Translations under genes and position numbers: made by a program
Shown: positions 28,248 through 37,137 of the stretch, in pieces
Layout: every line of letters starts with the position of its first letter
Position numbering within the stretch: the stretch's first letter is position 1
Assembly (NCBI RefSeq): GCF_900109115.1
Contig: NZ_FNYV01000015.1
Span: 62,001 to 126,000 of the forward strand
From: Micromonospora phaseoli
Lineage (GTDB): Bacteria; Actinomycetota; Actinomycetes; Mycobacteriales; Micromonosporaceae
Length of the DNA stretch: 64,000 bases
Direction of reading: 5' to 3'
Notes under the pieces: generated by a model
The model's input: only the letters and a program-made list of their open reading frames with translations
Told to the model about the DNA's origin: nothing
Database searches by the model: none

Positions 28248-29927
28248 TCAGGCCGCGTCGGCGTAACACTCCACCACCGACAGATCCAGCGGGAAGCGGA
28301 CCGGGGTGTCGCCGAACAGCAGCGTGGTGGCCCGCTGCCCGGCCTGTTCGACCACCTCCGCCACCTGCTCGGCCTGCCCGGCCGGGCAGTGCACGATCAC
28401 CTCGTCGTGCTGGAAGAAGACCAGCTCCGCCTCGGTGCCGGCCAGCTCGACCCGGAGCACCGCCAGCAACGTCGACGCCCACTCGGCGGCGGTGGCCTGG
28501 ATGACGAAGTTGCGGGTGAACCGGCCCCGGGACCGGGCCGCCCGGGCCCGTGGCGACTGCGCGTCGCCGCCGGCGTCCGGGTCTGCCACGCCGTCGTCGC
28601 CACCGCCGAGCCCCGCCGTACCGGGCGGGCAGGTCCGCCCCAGCCAGGAGCGCACCAACCCGCCCGCCTCACCGGTCCGCGCCGCCGCCTCGACGTGGCG
28701 CAGCGCCGTCGGGTAGCTGCGTCGCAGCACCGCCAGGGCCGGCACCGCCGCCCCACCGGTCTGCCCGTACATGGCCCCCAGCAGCGCCAGCTTGGCCCGG
28801 CCCCGATCGCCTCCGAACGCGTCCCGGGCCAGCGCCGCGTAGAGGTCACCCGTCGCGCCGGCGGCGGCGAGCCGGGCGTCACCGGAGACCGCCGCCAGCA
28901 CCCGGGGCTCCAACTGCCCGGCGTCGGCCACCACGAACCGCCACCCCGGGTCGGCCATCGCCGCCCGGCGGATCACCTTCGGGATCTGCAACGCGCCGCC
29001 GCCCCGGGTGGCCCAGCGCCCGGACACCACCCCACCGGGCACGTACTCCGGCTGGAAGCGACCGTCCCGCACCCAGGCGTCCCGCCAGGTGCGACCGTGC
29101 GCCGTCCAGATCCGGTAGAGCTCCTTGTACTCCAGGACCAGCGGCACCGCCGGATGATCCACCCCGCGCAGCACCCAGGCCCGGGTGTTGGGCAGATCCA
29201 CCCCGGCGCGGGCGAACGCCCGCAGCAGCTCCGCCGGACTGTCGGCGTGCACCTGACGGACGCCGAACGCGTCGGCGATCCGCGCGGCCAGCTCGGCCAG
29301 CCGGCGGGGCGGCCCGCCCACCGGGGACGGCTCCCCGAGCAACTCGGCCAGCACCGCGTCGTGCACGTCGGCCCGCCACGGCAGCCCCGCCGCCCCCATC
29401 TCGGCGGCGATCAACGCCCCGGCCGACTCGGCGGCCACCAGCAGCCGGAACCGGCCCGGCTGGGCGGTGACCGCGATGCGGTCGAGCTGGTCGGCGTAGA
29501 CGGTGGTCAAGGCGGTGATGCCCGGACCTGACGGCCCGGGCGTGGCGTCGAAGAGCGCGCCCTGCCCAGCGCCGGGCGGTGCGGCAGCGCGCGGCGGCGG
29601 ATCGGTCGGCACCGGCGCCCCGGTCAGCCGAGCCCACGCCGCGGCCAGTGCGCGCGGCTCACCCCAGCGACCGGCGTACCCGAGCAGCAGCGCCTCGGTC
29701 AGCTCCACGTCGTGGCATCGCTGCACCCGGACGCCGGCGCGCAGCAGCGCCGGGTAGAGCGTGGTGCCGCACGCCCACACCCAGCGCGGCTGGTCGGCGC
29801 GCTCCCGGGCGGCCATCGCGGCGGGCAGGTCGGTGACCGGTTCGGGCGGGCCGAGCGGTGCGCCGGTCGGGTGCAGGGGTTGCAGCACTCCCCCGCCCCG
29901 CTCGTCGGACACCACCGCCACCAGCAC
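28248..29927 (-). CDS. Short PolA-like DNA polymerase (actinobacterial bifunctional exonuclease/polymerase family)
   Basis: A 559-residue family A polymerase-like protein. Motif A is VVADAGQLEPR (Asp present, but GQLEPR instead of SQIELR). Motif B is RAKLALLGAMYGQ, with Leu at the position normally Phe/Tyr. Motif C is FFQHDEVIV. The N-terminal domain is the reduced exonuclease-like domain and lacks recognisable DEDD carboxylates. Such proteins are widespread in actinobacteria beside the normal Pol I and may act in repair. GTG at 29927 was chosen as start; a TTG ten codons upstream is possible. Polymerase activity is plausible, exonuclease activity doubtful. Confidence 0.85.
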   Translation of the reverse strand: MLVAVVSDERGGGVLQPLHPTGAPLGPPEPVTDLPAAMAARERADQPRWVWACGTTLYPALLRAGVRVQRCHDVELTEALLLGYAGRWGEPRALAAAWARLTGAPVPTDPPPRAAAPPGAGQGALFDATPGPSGPGITALTTVYADQLDRIAVTAQPGRFRLLVAAESAGALIAAEMGAAGLPWRADVHDAVLAELLGEPSPVGGPPRRLAELAARIADAFGVRQVHADSPAELLRAFARAGVDLPNTRAWVLRGVDHPAVPLVLEYKELYRIWTAHGRTWRDAWVRDGRFQPEYVPGGVVSGRWATRGGGALQIPKVIRRAAMADPGWRFVVADAGQLEPRVLAAVSGDARLAAAGATGDLYAALARDAFGGDRGRAKLALLGAMYGQTGGAAVPALAVLRRSYPTALRHVEAAARTGEAGGLVRSWLGRTCPPGTAGLGGGDDGVADPDAGGDAQSPRARAARSRGRFTRNFVIQATAAEWASTLLAVLRVELAGTEAELVFFQHDEVIVHCPAGQAEQVAEVVEQAGQRATTLLFGDTPVRFPLDLSVVECYADAA

Positions 29928-29982
29928 GGACGCGATTCTGCCCGGCCGGTGTGACAACCCGTGGCCCGGCGTCCGCGGCGGA

Positions 29983-30720
29983 TCAGCGAGGGGTCGGAGC
30001 CGAGTTCACCTCTGCGTAGGTTGGCAGGTCCAGCCCGACCGGTCCGCCGTCGCGGACGGCGGTGGCCGTGCCGACCACCGCGGCCAGGGCCGCCCGGAAG
30101 AGCAGGGAGCCGGTGCTGATCCGTCGCACGCCCAGCTGGGCCAGCGCGGCCACGGTGTGCCGGCCCGGCAGGAACAGGATGTTGACCGGCACGTCGACCG
30201 CCGCCACGACCGCCTCGATGTCGGCGGGCTCGGCGAGACCCGGCACGAACACCCCGTCCGCGCCGGCGTCCGCGTAGCGCCGGACCCGTCGCAGGGTCTC
30301 GGACAGGTCACCGGCGCGCTGCCAGTGGGTGTCGGTGCGGGCGTTGACGAACAGCTCCGGCACCTCCCGCTTCACCGACCGGATCAGCGAGGCGTGTTCC
30401 GCCGCCGGCCGCATCGCGTCCTCGACGTTGACGCCGGCGGCGCCGGCCTGCGCCACCGCGACCGCCGCCTCGACCGACCCGGTCTCGATGTCGGCGGTGA
30501 GCTGGACCGCAAGCTTCGTCAGGCGGTGCAGTAGCGCCAGGGTCTCGGCGGTCGCGGCGTCGGCGCCGTCGGGCAGACCGTGGGCGGCGGCCACGCCGAG
30601 GCTGGTGGTGCCGAGCGCGGGGAAGCCGGCCTCGACCAGGGCACGGGCCGACGCGACGTCCCACACGTTCGGCAGCACCAGCGGATCGCCGACGCGATGA
30701 AGATCGGCGAAGGTTGTCAT
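29983..30720 (-). CDS. Isocitrate lyase/PEP mutase family protein
   Basis: A 245-residue TIM-barrel protein of the carboxyphosphonoenolpyruvate phosphonomutase-like group. It starts LHRVGDPLVLPNVWDVASAR, has TTSLGVAAAHGLPDG near the substrate loop, ADIETGS and AGVNVEDAMRP (metal-binding acidic residues), and ARTDTHW. Related small proteins lyse 2-methylisocitrate-like or oxaloacetate-like substrates, but for this subgroup the reaction is not settled. GGAGGAGGACGCCC precedes the ATG. A strong terminator of the ngc operon separates it from the upstream gene. Confidence 0.87.
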   Translation of the reverse strand: MTTFADLHRVGDPLVLPNVWDVASARALVEAGFPALGTTSLGVAAAHGLPDGADAATAETLALLHRLTKLAVQLTADIETGSVEAAVAVAQAGAAGVNVEDAMRPAAEHASLIRSVKREVPELFVNARTDTHWQRAGDLSETLRRVRRYADAGADGVFVPGLAEPADIEAVVAAVDVPVNILFLPGRHTVAALAQLGVRRISTGSLLFRAALAAVVGTATAVRDGGPVGLDLPTYAEVNSAPTPR

Positions 30721-30762
30721 GGGCGTCCTCCTCCTCTCGCCGCTGGCGTCGTCGCGATTCTG

Positions 30763-30833
30763 CTCTTGATCGTCTGCACCTGGGTGACCCGACACGCCGC
30801 TGTGCGAGTCACCCAGGTGCAGACGATCAAGAG
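30763..30833 (-). terminator. 26-bp perfect hairpin ending the first ngc operon
   Basis: Arms 30763-30788 and 30808-30833 are perfectly complementary around a 19-base loop. It starts 10 bases after the last permease gene's stop. Its outer arm TTGATCGTCTGCA equals that of the hairpin at 4329. The inner arms differ but remain paired. Confidence 0.8.
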
Positions 30834-30842
30834 ATACGGGGA

Positions 30843-31805
30843 TTACTTGCTGACGCCGGCGGTCAGGCCGGACTGCACCTGGCGCTGGAAGACGATGTAG
30901 ACGATGAGCACCGGCAGCATCGCCATGGTCACCCCGGCGAACAGGCCCGACCAGTCGGAGCGGTAGCCCTGGTTGACCGACAGCTCGATGAGGCCCTGCG
31001 AGATGACCTGGTTCTTCGGCTCGCCGGCCACCGACTGCATCAGCAGGGTCGGCAGGTACCACTGGTTCCACTGCCCGAGGACGTTGAAGATGCCGATGCT
31101 GATCAGGCCCGGCTTCGCCATCGGCAGCATGACGCTGAAGAACAGCCGGCTGTGTGACGCCCCGTCGACCATGCCCGCCTCGGCGATCGCGGTGGGCAGG
31201 GTACGGAAGAACGAGTGCATGAAGAAGACGGTGAACGCCAGTGACCAGGCCACGTAGACCAGGATCAGCATGAGGTGCTTGTTCGGGCCGAGGAACGGCA
31301 GCACCACGCCGGTGTTGTAGACGCCCTTGAACAGCGGCACCGCGGCCAGGTAGATCGGCAGGGTGAGCCCGGACAGGAACATGTAGTAGATCACGCGGTT
31401 GCCGGGGAACTCGTATCGGGCGAGCACGTAGGCGGCCATCGAGCCGAGCAGCATGGTGAGAAAGACGCTGCCGACCAGCACCAGAATGGTGTTGAAGAAG
31501 AACGAACCGATGTGGCCCTCGGTCCAGGCCCGGGCGAAGTTGTCCCACTGCAACCGCTCGGGGATGAGCGACAGCGGCTTGCGGATGACCTCCGCGTCGG
31601 TCTTGAGCGCCGACATCACCACCCACAGCAGCGGGTAGACCACCATGATCGCCCAGACGGCGAGGAACAGGTGCGAGAAGCCGTTGAAGAACCGCCCCCC
31701 GGCGCGGCCGCCGCCGACGGCGGCACGCTGTGCGGGTGTACGGCCCGGCGGTGGGGCCTGGTCGGGCCCGGCCAGGCCACCCGGGGTGTGGGTCACCGTG
31801 CTCAT
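30843..31805 (-). CDS. Carbohydrate ABC transporter permease, NgcG-like (cassette 1)
   Basis: A 320-residue inner-membrane permease with six predicted helices after a Gly/Pro-rich cytoplasmic N-terminus. The EAA loop reads EAGMVDGASHSRLFF then LPMAKPGL, which docks onto an ATPase. It ends FQRQVQSGLTAGVSK, typical of MalG/NgcG-type permeases. It is the last gene of the rpiR-SIS-ngcE-ngcF-ngcG operon, 13 bases after its partner permease. No ATPase gene is present in the window, so a shared MsiK-type ATPase elsewhere is inferred. GAGGAGACC precedes the ATG. Confidence 0.93.
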   Translation of the reverse strand: MSTVTHTPGGLAGPDQAPPPGRTPAQRAAVGGGRAGGRFFNGFSHLFLAVWAIMVVYPLLWVVMSALKTDAEVIRKPLSLIPERLQWDNFARAWTEGHIGSFFFNTILVLVGSVFLTMLLGSMAAYVLARYEFPGNRVIYYMFLSGLTLPIYLAAVPLFKGVYNTGVVLPFLGPNKHLMLILVYVAWSLAFTVFFMHSFFRTLPTAIAEAGMVDGASHSRLFFSVMLPMAKPGLISIGIFNVLGQWNQWYLPTLLMQSVAGEPKNQVISQGLIELSVNQGYRSDWSGLFAGVTMAMLPVLIVYIVFQRQVQSGLTAGVSK

Positions 31806-31818
31806 GGTCCAGGTCTCC

Positions 31819-32760
31819 TCAGTACTCGATCCGCTCACGACGGGTGATCCTCAGCTGCGCGGCGGCCAGCAGGATCGTGAAGATCGCCAGTGCCACACCC
31901 ATCGCGCACGCGTAGCCGAACTGGCCCTTCTGAAATGCGGTGAAGTTCAGCACCGACGCGAAGATCTCGCTGGCGTGGTTGGGGCCGCCCTGGCTGGGCG
32001 TCATGACGAAGACCAGGGCGTACATGTCCAGGGCGATGAAACCCAGGTAGACCCAGGCCACCGAGACGGTGTCCCGCAGCAGCGGCAGGGTGATCCGGAA
32101 GAAGGTGTGGAAGCGGCCCGCGCCGTCGAGGATGGCCGCCTCGTAGATGTCCTTCGGGATGGACTGCATGGCTGCGGAGAAGAGCACCATGTAGAAGCCG
32201 GCCCCGCTCCAGACCGCGATCAGCAGCAGCCACCACAGCACCGCCGGTACGCCGAGGAAGGGCTCCGGGTCGTACATGAAGGTGATCGGGTCGTCCTGGT
32301 TGACCAGCCCGATCTTCATCAGCATGCCGTTGATCAGGCCCTGGCCGTCGGCGCGGTAGATCTGTTGCCACATCACCGCGATCACGACCAGGGACAGCAC
32401 CTGCGGGAAGAAGAAGATCACCTTGTACAGGCCGGAGCCGAAAACGCCCCGGATGCCGGCCTTGTCCTCGCGTCCGCCCACGTTGAGCAGGAACGCGAGG
32501 AACAGGGCCAGCGCGATGGTGAAAAGCGGCACGGTGATCAGGAAGAAGACGTTGTGCCAGAACGCCTTCCTGATCAGCTCGTCGGAGAACAACCGGATGT
32601 AGTTGTCCAGCCCGACGAACTGCTGCCGGTCGGAGTAGCCTCCCCAGTCGGTCAGCGAGTACCCGGCCGCCTGCAGGAAGGGCCACACCACGTAGAAGAG
32701 GTACAGCCCGACCGGCAGCGCCAGGAAACCCGTGACGAAACGCGCAACACCGTGCCGCAT
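31819..32760 (-). CDS. Carbohydrate ABC transporter permease, NgcF-like (cassette 1)
   Basis: A 313-residue permease with six membrane helices starting FVTGFLALPVGLYLFYVVWP. It has the EAA-loop sequence EAAILDGAGRFHTFFRITLP. The family is MalF/NgcF type, forming a heterodimer with the next gene product. ATG at 32760 has GGGAGAA directly upstream; an upstream GTG is possible. It lies 38 bases after the binding-protein gene. The substrate is inferred from the linked NgcE-like lipoprotein and the GlcNAc kinase. Confidence 0.93.
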   Translation of the reverse strand: MRHGVARFVTGFLALPVGLYLFYVVWPFLQAAGYSLTDWGGYSDRQQFVGLDNYIRLFSDELIRKAFWHNVFFLITVPLFTIALALFLAFLLNVGGREDKAGIRGVFGSGLYKVIFFFPQVLSLVVIAVMWQQIYRADGQGLINGMLMKIGLVNQDDPITFMYDPEPFLGVPAVLWWLLLIAVWSGAGFYMVLFSAAMQSIPKDIYEAAILDGAGRFHTFFRITLPLLRDTVSVAWVYLGFIALDMYALVFVMTPSQGGPNHASEIFASVLNFTAFQKGQFGYACAMGVALAIFTILLAAAQLRITRRERIEY

Positions 32761-32798
32761 TTCTCCCACTTCCTCGTTCGGTTATGTCCGGGCAGGTG

Positions 32799-34202
32799 TC
32801 ACGCGTTGCGGGTCTGCTTGGTGATCGACGAGTCCTTGGCGACCTTGTCGGCGGCAGCCTGCATCTTGTCGACGAACTGCGCGGCGGTGAGCCGGCCGGC
32901 CATCAGCTCCTGGGAGAGGTTCTGGCTCTCCTTGTCCAGGTCGGCGTAGAAGTCCCAGAGCTTGACCGAGATCAGGTCCGAGCCGGCATTCTTCATCAGC
33001 TCGTTCGCCGTGGCCAGCGCCGGGTCCTGCACGTTGTCGCCGGAGCCCTTGGTCGACGCCAGCGACTTGGTCAACTCGGCGAACTTCGCCGAACCGGCCT
33101 TCGACACCACCGCGCGCAGGAACTCCTTGGCCGCCGCCTTGTTGGGGGCCTTGCTCGGCACCACGAAGCCCTCACCGGCACCGGCGAAGACGTCCTTGGG
33201 CGCCTTGTCGGCGGCGGTCACACCCCAGTAGTCGGAGAGCTTCATCTCGAAGCCCGGCGGGATCGTCGCGGCCATCTCGTTCTTCAGCCAGGTGCCGACC
33301 TGGATGAAGGCGGCCTTGCCGTCGAGCCACGCCTGCTGCGACTGGGTGTGGTCGAGCTTGCCCGGCAGCACCAGCTTGTCCTTGACCAGCTTCTCCCACG
33401 CCTCCAGCGCCGGCAGGATGCCCTCGGCGCGCCAGGCGTTCTCCTTCAGGTTGTCGATGTCGACGACCGCCTGCTTGCCGGCCGACTTCCAGATCGAGGC
33501 CATCAGCGCCCAGCGCGGGTAGTAGCCGTGCACGGCGTCGTAGACGTACGGGGCGATGCCCTTGGCCTTGATCTGCGGGGCGAGGGTGAAGAACTCGTCG
33601 AAGGTCTTCGGCGGGGCCCAACCCTCCCGGTCGAACAGGGCACCGTTGTACCAGTTGCCCCACACCGTGAACGCGACGTAGACCACGAAGAACTTGCCCT
33701 GGAAGGTGCCGTCGGAGACGGTGCCCGGCAGCAGGGAGTCGGCGACGGTGCCCTCGCTGTCCCAGGCCGGCGCGGCGAGCAGGTCGTCCAGCGGCTCGAT
33801 GGCGCCCTCGTTGACCAGCGTGCTCAGGTCCATCAGGTCGGCGCCCGAGTTCATGATGAGGTCGCTGGGCTGCGTCGCCATCTTGGGCTGTTCTTCGGTC
33901 TTGATCTTCTGGGTGGAGCTCATGTTGACGGTGACGTTCGGGTGCTTGGCGCTGAAGATCGCCTGGTCTTCCTTCGCCCAGGCGTCACCCAGGCCACCGT
34001 TGAAGATGACGACCTTGACGGCGCTGCCGTCCTGCAGGCCGAAGGGGTTGTCGTTGCTCTTCTCCCCGGCGTTGTTGTCGGACTCGTTCGGCGTGCTGCC
34101 GGCGCAGGCGCTGAGCAGGCCGACGGCCGGGGTCACCAGGAGGCCCGCGGCCGCCGCACGGCGCAGCAGGGTCCGGCGGTTGAGATCAGGGGAAACGGAC
34201 AT
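32799..34202 (-). CDS. NgcE-like GlcNAc/chitobiose-binding lipoprotein (cassette 1)
   Basis: A 467-residue extracytoplasmic solute-binding protein. The N-terminus combines a twin-Arg region (NRRTLLRRAAAAG) with a lipobox (LLSAC), so it is exported and lipidated. The mature part matches the N-acetylglucosamine/diacetylchitobiose-binding family (VKVVIFNGGLGDAWAKEDQA, MNSGADLMDLSTLV, YVAFTVWGNWYN, DHTQSQQAWLDGKAAF). It ends KDSSITKQTRNA, a tail shared in form with the second copy (QDSSITKYKRAA). It delivers amino sugars to the NgcF/G permease. Confidence 0.93.
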   Translation of the reverse strand: MSVSPDLNRRTLLRRAAAAGLLVTPAVGLLSACAGSTPNESDNNAGEKSNDNPFGLQDGSAVKVVIFNGGLGDAWAKEDQAIFSAKHPNVTVNMSSTQKIKTEEQPKMATQPSDLIMNSGADLMDLSTLVNEGAIEPLDDLLAAPAWDSEGTVADSLLPGTVSDGTFQGKFFVVYVAFTVWGNWYNGALFDREGWAPPKTFDEFFTLAPQIKAKGIAPYVYDAVHGYYPRWALMASIWKSAGKQAVVDIDNLKENAWRAEGILPALEAWEKLVKDKLVLPGKLDHTQSQQAWLDGKAAFIQVGTWLKNEMAATIPPGFEMKLSDYWGVTAADKAPKDVFAGAGEGFVVPSKAPNKAAAKEFLRAVVSKAGSAKFAELTKSLASTKGSGDNVQDPALATANELMKNAGSDLISVKLWDFYADLDKESQNLSQELMAGRLTAAQFVDKMQAAADKVAKDSSITKQTRNA

Positions 34203-34228
34203 CGTCTGACTCTCCTTGTGGTGTCGGG

Positions 34229-34978
34229 TCAGGCGGTGCGCCGGAGACGCCCGGCGTACCGCGACTCGAGGGCGAGGTTGTGCTCGTCCCCACCGGGGAC
34301 GTTGGCGGAGAGGTAGATAGGGGGCGCCTCTCCGGCCTGGTGGAACCGTCGTACGACCTCCGCGGTCAGCAGCTGCGCCAGCAGCGCCGAGGTGACCGAG
34401 GAGACCGCACAGACCGCGCCGCCGCCCTCGAGCGGCAGCAGTGCGTCACCGTACGGCGCGCCGTTGTCCAGCACGACGTCGGCGAGTTCGACGAGCCGAC
34501 GGCCGGACGGATGCCGCGGGGCGACCCGTCCGGTGTGCTCGACCGAGGTGACCGCGATCAACGGGTGACCGCGCCGGGTGGCCAGCAGGGCCAGTTCGAC
34601 CACCGAGCCGTTGATGCCGGACTGGGACGCCACCACGAACACGTCCTGCGGCTGCGGTGCGGCGATCGCGTACAGCTGGTGCGCGACGGCCGGGTCGCGC
34701 TCCAGTTTGGGGTCGGCGAGTACGCCGCGCGGGGCGTCGCCGTGCAGCACCAGGTCGTGCAGGGAGAGCCGGTTGGTGGGGACCAGTCCGCCGGCCCGGG
34801 CGACCAGCTCGGCGGCGAACGCCTCCGAGTGCCCGGCGCCGAACGCCTGGAGCACCCCGCCGTCGCGCAGACTGGCGGCGATCAGGTCGGCGGCCCGGCC
34901 CAGCGCCTCGGACTCCCGGTCGACGAGCCGGTCGAGCACCGGCCGGACGGCCTTCGCGTACCCCTGGGCGCTGATCAT
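34229..34978 (-). CDS. SIS-domain sugar isomerase-like protein
   Basis: A 249-residue protein with a phosphosugar-binding SIS fold. It has QAFGAGHSEAFAAELVARAG, VASQSGINGSVVELALLA (the SxS/T loop) and LIAVTSVEHTGRVAPRHPSG. Proteins of this type accompany NgcE transporters and may isomerise, deaminate or sense GlcNAc-phosphate. Its ATG overlaps the regulator's stop codon, so both are translated together. Enzymatic role is inferred from context; it could be purely regulatory. Confidence 0.88.
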   Translation of the reverse strand: MISAQGYAKAVRPVLDRLVDRESEALGRAADLIAASLRDGGVLQAFGAGHSEAFAAELVARAGGLVPTNRLSLHDLVLHGDAPRGVLADPKLERDPAVAHQLYAIAAPQPQDVFVVASQSGINGSVVELALLATRRGHPLIAVTSVEHTGRVAPRHPSGRRLVELADVVLDNGAPYGDALLPLEGGGAVCAVSSVTSALLAQLLTAEVVRRFHQAGEAPPIYLSANVPGGDEHNLALESRYAGRLRRTA

Positions 34979-35937
34979 GAGCTGGCTCCCCTCGCGGCCT
35001 TGTGCCCGTCGACGGCCTGGGCGGTACGCCGGAAGGCCGCGTGGGCGCGGTCGTGGGTGCGCTGGGCGACCGCGATGTAGAGCAGGTCGAGCACGACCAG
35101 CTGCGGGTGCCGGGCCGACAACGCGTCCGGACGGAACGTGGTTTCCTGGCTGGCGGTGAGCAGGACGATGTCGGCCAGCTCGGCCAGCGGTGAGCGGCGG
35201 AAGCCGGTCAGCGCGATGGTGGTCGCGCCCCGGCTGCCGCCCTCGGCGAGCATCTCGATGGCCTCGCGGGTCTGCCCGCTGTGCGAGATGCACAGCGCGA
35301 CGTCGCCCGTACGCAGCAGCGCGGCGGACGCGAGGCCGGAGTGCACGTCGTTCCAGGCCCAGGCGGCGACCCCGATGCGATGCAGGCTGAACTGCATCTC
35401 CTCGCCGACCAGGGCGCTGCCGCTGGCGCCGAAGATGTTCACCCGTTCGGCGCCGGCGATGGCGACGGCGGCCCGCTCCACCTCGGCCAGGTCGAGCAGC
35501 GCGGCGGTGTCGTGCATGGCCCGGGTGTCGGCGGCCATGATCTGTTCCAGTACCCGTTCGAGTGGGTCTCCGGGCTGGATCTCGCGTCCGATGTCGACGG
35601 TCCAACCGGCCGAGCGGGCCCGGCCGGTCTCGGCGGCGATGCCCAGCCGCAGGTCGGCGTAGCCGTCGAAACCCATCGCCCGACAGAAGCGGGTGACCGT
35701 GGCCGGCGAGGTGCCGCTGCGTTCGGCCAGCTCGACGATGGTGGCGCGGGCGGCCGCCTCGGGGTCGCTGAGCACATGCTCGGCGACCCGGCGCAGCGCG
35801 CCGGTCAGCTCGGCGGCACCGGTGCGTACCCGGGCCAGTGTCCCGCCTGCGGCGACGCCCAGGGCGCCCCGTCGATCAACCCCATCGGCGTCGGCCACCG
35901 CGGTGCCCGCGGAGGTGTCCGCCTCGTGATCAACCAT
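34975..35937 (-). CDS. MurR/RpiR-family transcriptional regulator
   Basis: A 320-residue regulator. The N-terminal RpiR helix-turn-helix is ATIVELAERSGTSPATVTRF then CRAMGFDGYADLRLGI. The C-terminal SIS domain (NIFGASGSALVGEEMQFSLH; CISHSGQTREAIEMLAEG) would bind an amino-sugar phosphate. It is the first gene of the SIS-ngcEFG operon and diverges from the GlcNAc kinase. Three ACTGTTA repeats in the gap are candidate operators. Likely a repressor relieved by GlcNAc-6-phosphate or a derivative. Confidence 0.92.
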   Translation of the reverse strand: MVDHEADTSAGTAVADADGVDRRGALGVAAGGTLARVRTGAAELTGALRRVAEHVLSDPEAAARATIVELAERSGTSPATVTRFCRAMGFDGYADLRLGIAAETGRARSAGWTVDIGREIQPGDPLERVLEQIMAADTRAMHDTAALLDLAEVERAAVAIAGAERVNIFGASGSALVGEEMQFSLHRIGVAAWAWNDVHSGLASAALLRTGDVALCISHSGQTREAIEMLAEGGSRGATTIALTGFRRSPLAELADIVLLTASQETTFRPDALSARHPQLVVLDLLYIAVAQRTHDRAHAAFRRTAQAVDGHKAARGASS

Positions 35938-35956
35938 GGGACGCCTTTCGGAAAAG

Positions 35957-36035
35957 ACTGTTAACTGTTAGTGGTAAAAGTTCTTACTGAAGGCACCTCC
36001 ATGTCAAGAGCGTGGGCGAAGTTTTCAAACTGTTA
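35957..36035. promoter_or_regulatory. Divergent rpiR/kinase control region with ACTGTTA repeats
   Basis: On the minus strand a perfect -35 (TTGACA, 36007-36002) stands ahead of a possible -10 (GAACTT, 18-base spacer). The spacer contains CTTCAGTAA (35992-35984), also found in the second cassette's promoter. On the plus strand ACTGTTA occurs twice in tandem at 35957-35970 and again at 36029-36035. Repeats around the start region suit a repressor site controlling both directions. Confidence 0.45.
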
Positions 36036-36127
36036 CCTGGCGCACAGGCCTTCGCCGGACCCTGCCCTTGCCCGGAAACGCCAGCTCGACCAGCATGAAT
36101 GCAAGATCCATCAGGGAGGTGGCAGTG

Positions 36128-37114
36128 GTGACCGGCACCGTCGTGGTCGGCCTGGACATCGGTGGCACGTCCACCCGCGCCCTCGCGGTGACGCTCGACG
36201 GCGAGCGGCTCGGCACCGGTCGCTCCGGCGGCGGCAACCCCACCAGCCACGGCGCCAACCGGGCCGCCGGCGAACTCCGGGCCGCCCTGCGACAGGCGCT
36301 CACCGACGTCGACCCGAGCCGGGTGCGGGCCGGCGCGATCGGGTTGGCCGGCGCCGGCCGGCTGCTCGCCGACCCGGCCGGTCGCGCCGTCTTCGACGAC
36401 GCCTGGCGCGCCGCCGGGCTGCGCTGCCCGTACGCGGTGCACGGCGACGCCCTGGTCGCGTACGCCTCGGGTACCCACAGCCCGACGGGCACCGTCCTCG
36501 TCGCCGGCACCGGGGCGATCGCCGCGCAGGTGCGTGAGCTGAGGCTGGCCCGCGTCGCCGACGGGCACGGCTGGCTGCTCGGCGACGTCGGGTCCGGCTT
36601 CTGGCTCGGCCACCAGGCGGTACGCCGGCTGCTCGCCGCCCTCGACGCCGGCGGCGACCCGGGCGACCTCGGGCGGCGGGTGCTCACCGAGCTGACCGGC
36701 TCCGCCGAGGTGGCCGCCCGGCCCCGGGACACCGTCGACGCGCTCGTCCAGACCGTCACCCGCCGTCCGCCGGTGGAGCTGGCCCGACTCGCCCCGCTGG
36801 TGGTCTCCGCCGCCGGCACCGCAGAGCCGGTCGCCGCCGGGCTGATCGCCGAGGCAGCCGGGCACCTGATCAGCAGCACCAGCCGCGTCCGCCCGCCCGG
36901 CGACGCCTCGCCGTTGGTGCTCGGCGGTGGCCTGCTGACCGGCCAGACCCTGCTGGCCGCCGCGGTCCACGCCGAGGCCCGACAGTGCTGGCCGGATGCG
37001 CCGATCCGAGCGGCCGGCGACGGTGCCGCCGCCGCGGCCTGGCTGGCCGCCCGCGACCTTCCCGAGGTGACCGACCCGGCCGCCCTGCACGCCCGTCTGG
37101 TGCCCGCCACCTGA
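36128..37114 (+). CDS. BadF/BadG-type N-acetylglucosamine kinase
   Basis: A 328-residue ASKHA-fold kinase. The phosphate-1 loop is VGLDIGGTSTRALAV. The phosphate-2 segment is TVLVAGTGAIAAQV, followed by GWLLGDVGSGFWLG (a GlcNAc kinase signature). The C-terminal adenosine motif is PLVLGGGLLTGQTL, and AAGDGAAAAAWLAA closes it. It would phosphorylate imported GlcNAc. GTG was chosen 8 bases after GGGAGG; GTG at 36125 is equally possible. It diverges from rpiR and converges on the second transporter cassette. Confidence 0.9.
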   Translation: MTGTVVVGLDIGGTSTRALAVTLDGERLGTGRSGGGNPTSHGANRAAGELRAALRQALTDVDPSRVRAGAIGLAGAGRLLADPAGRAVFDDAWRAAGLRCPYAVHGDALVAYASGTHSPTGTVLVAGTGAIAAQVRELRLARVADGHGWLLGDVGSGFWLGHQAVRRLLAALDAGGDPGDLGRRVLTELTGSAEVAARPRDTVDALVQTVTRRPPVELARLAPLVVSAAGTAEPVAAGLIAEAAGHLISSTSRVRPPGDASPLVLGGGLLTGQTLLAAAVHAEARQCWPDAPIRAAGDGAAAAAWLAARDLPEVTDPAALHARLVPAT

Positions 37115-37137
37115 CGAGATCGGCGATTGACTGGCGA

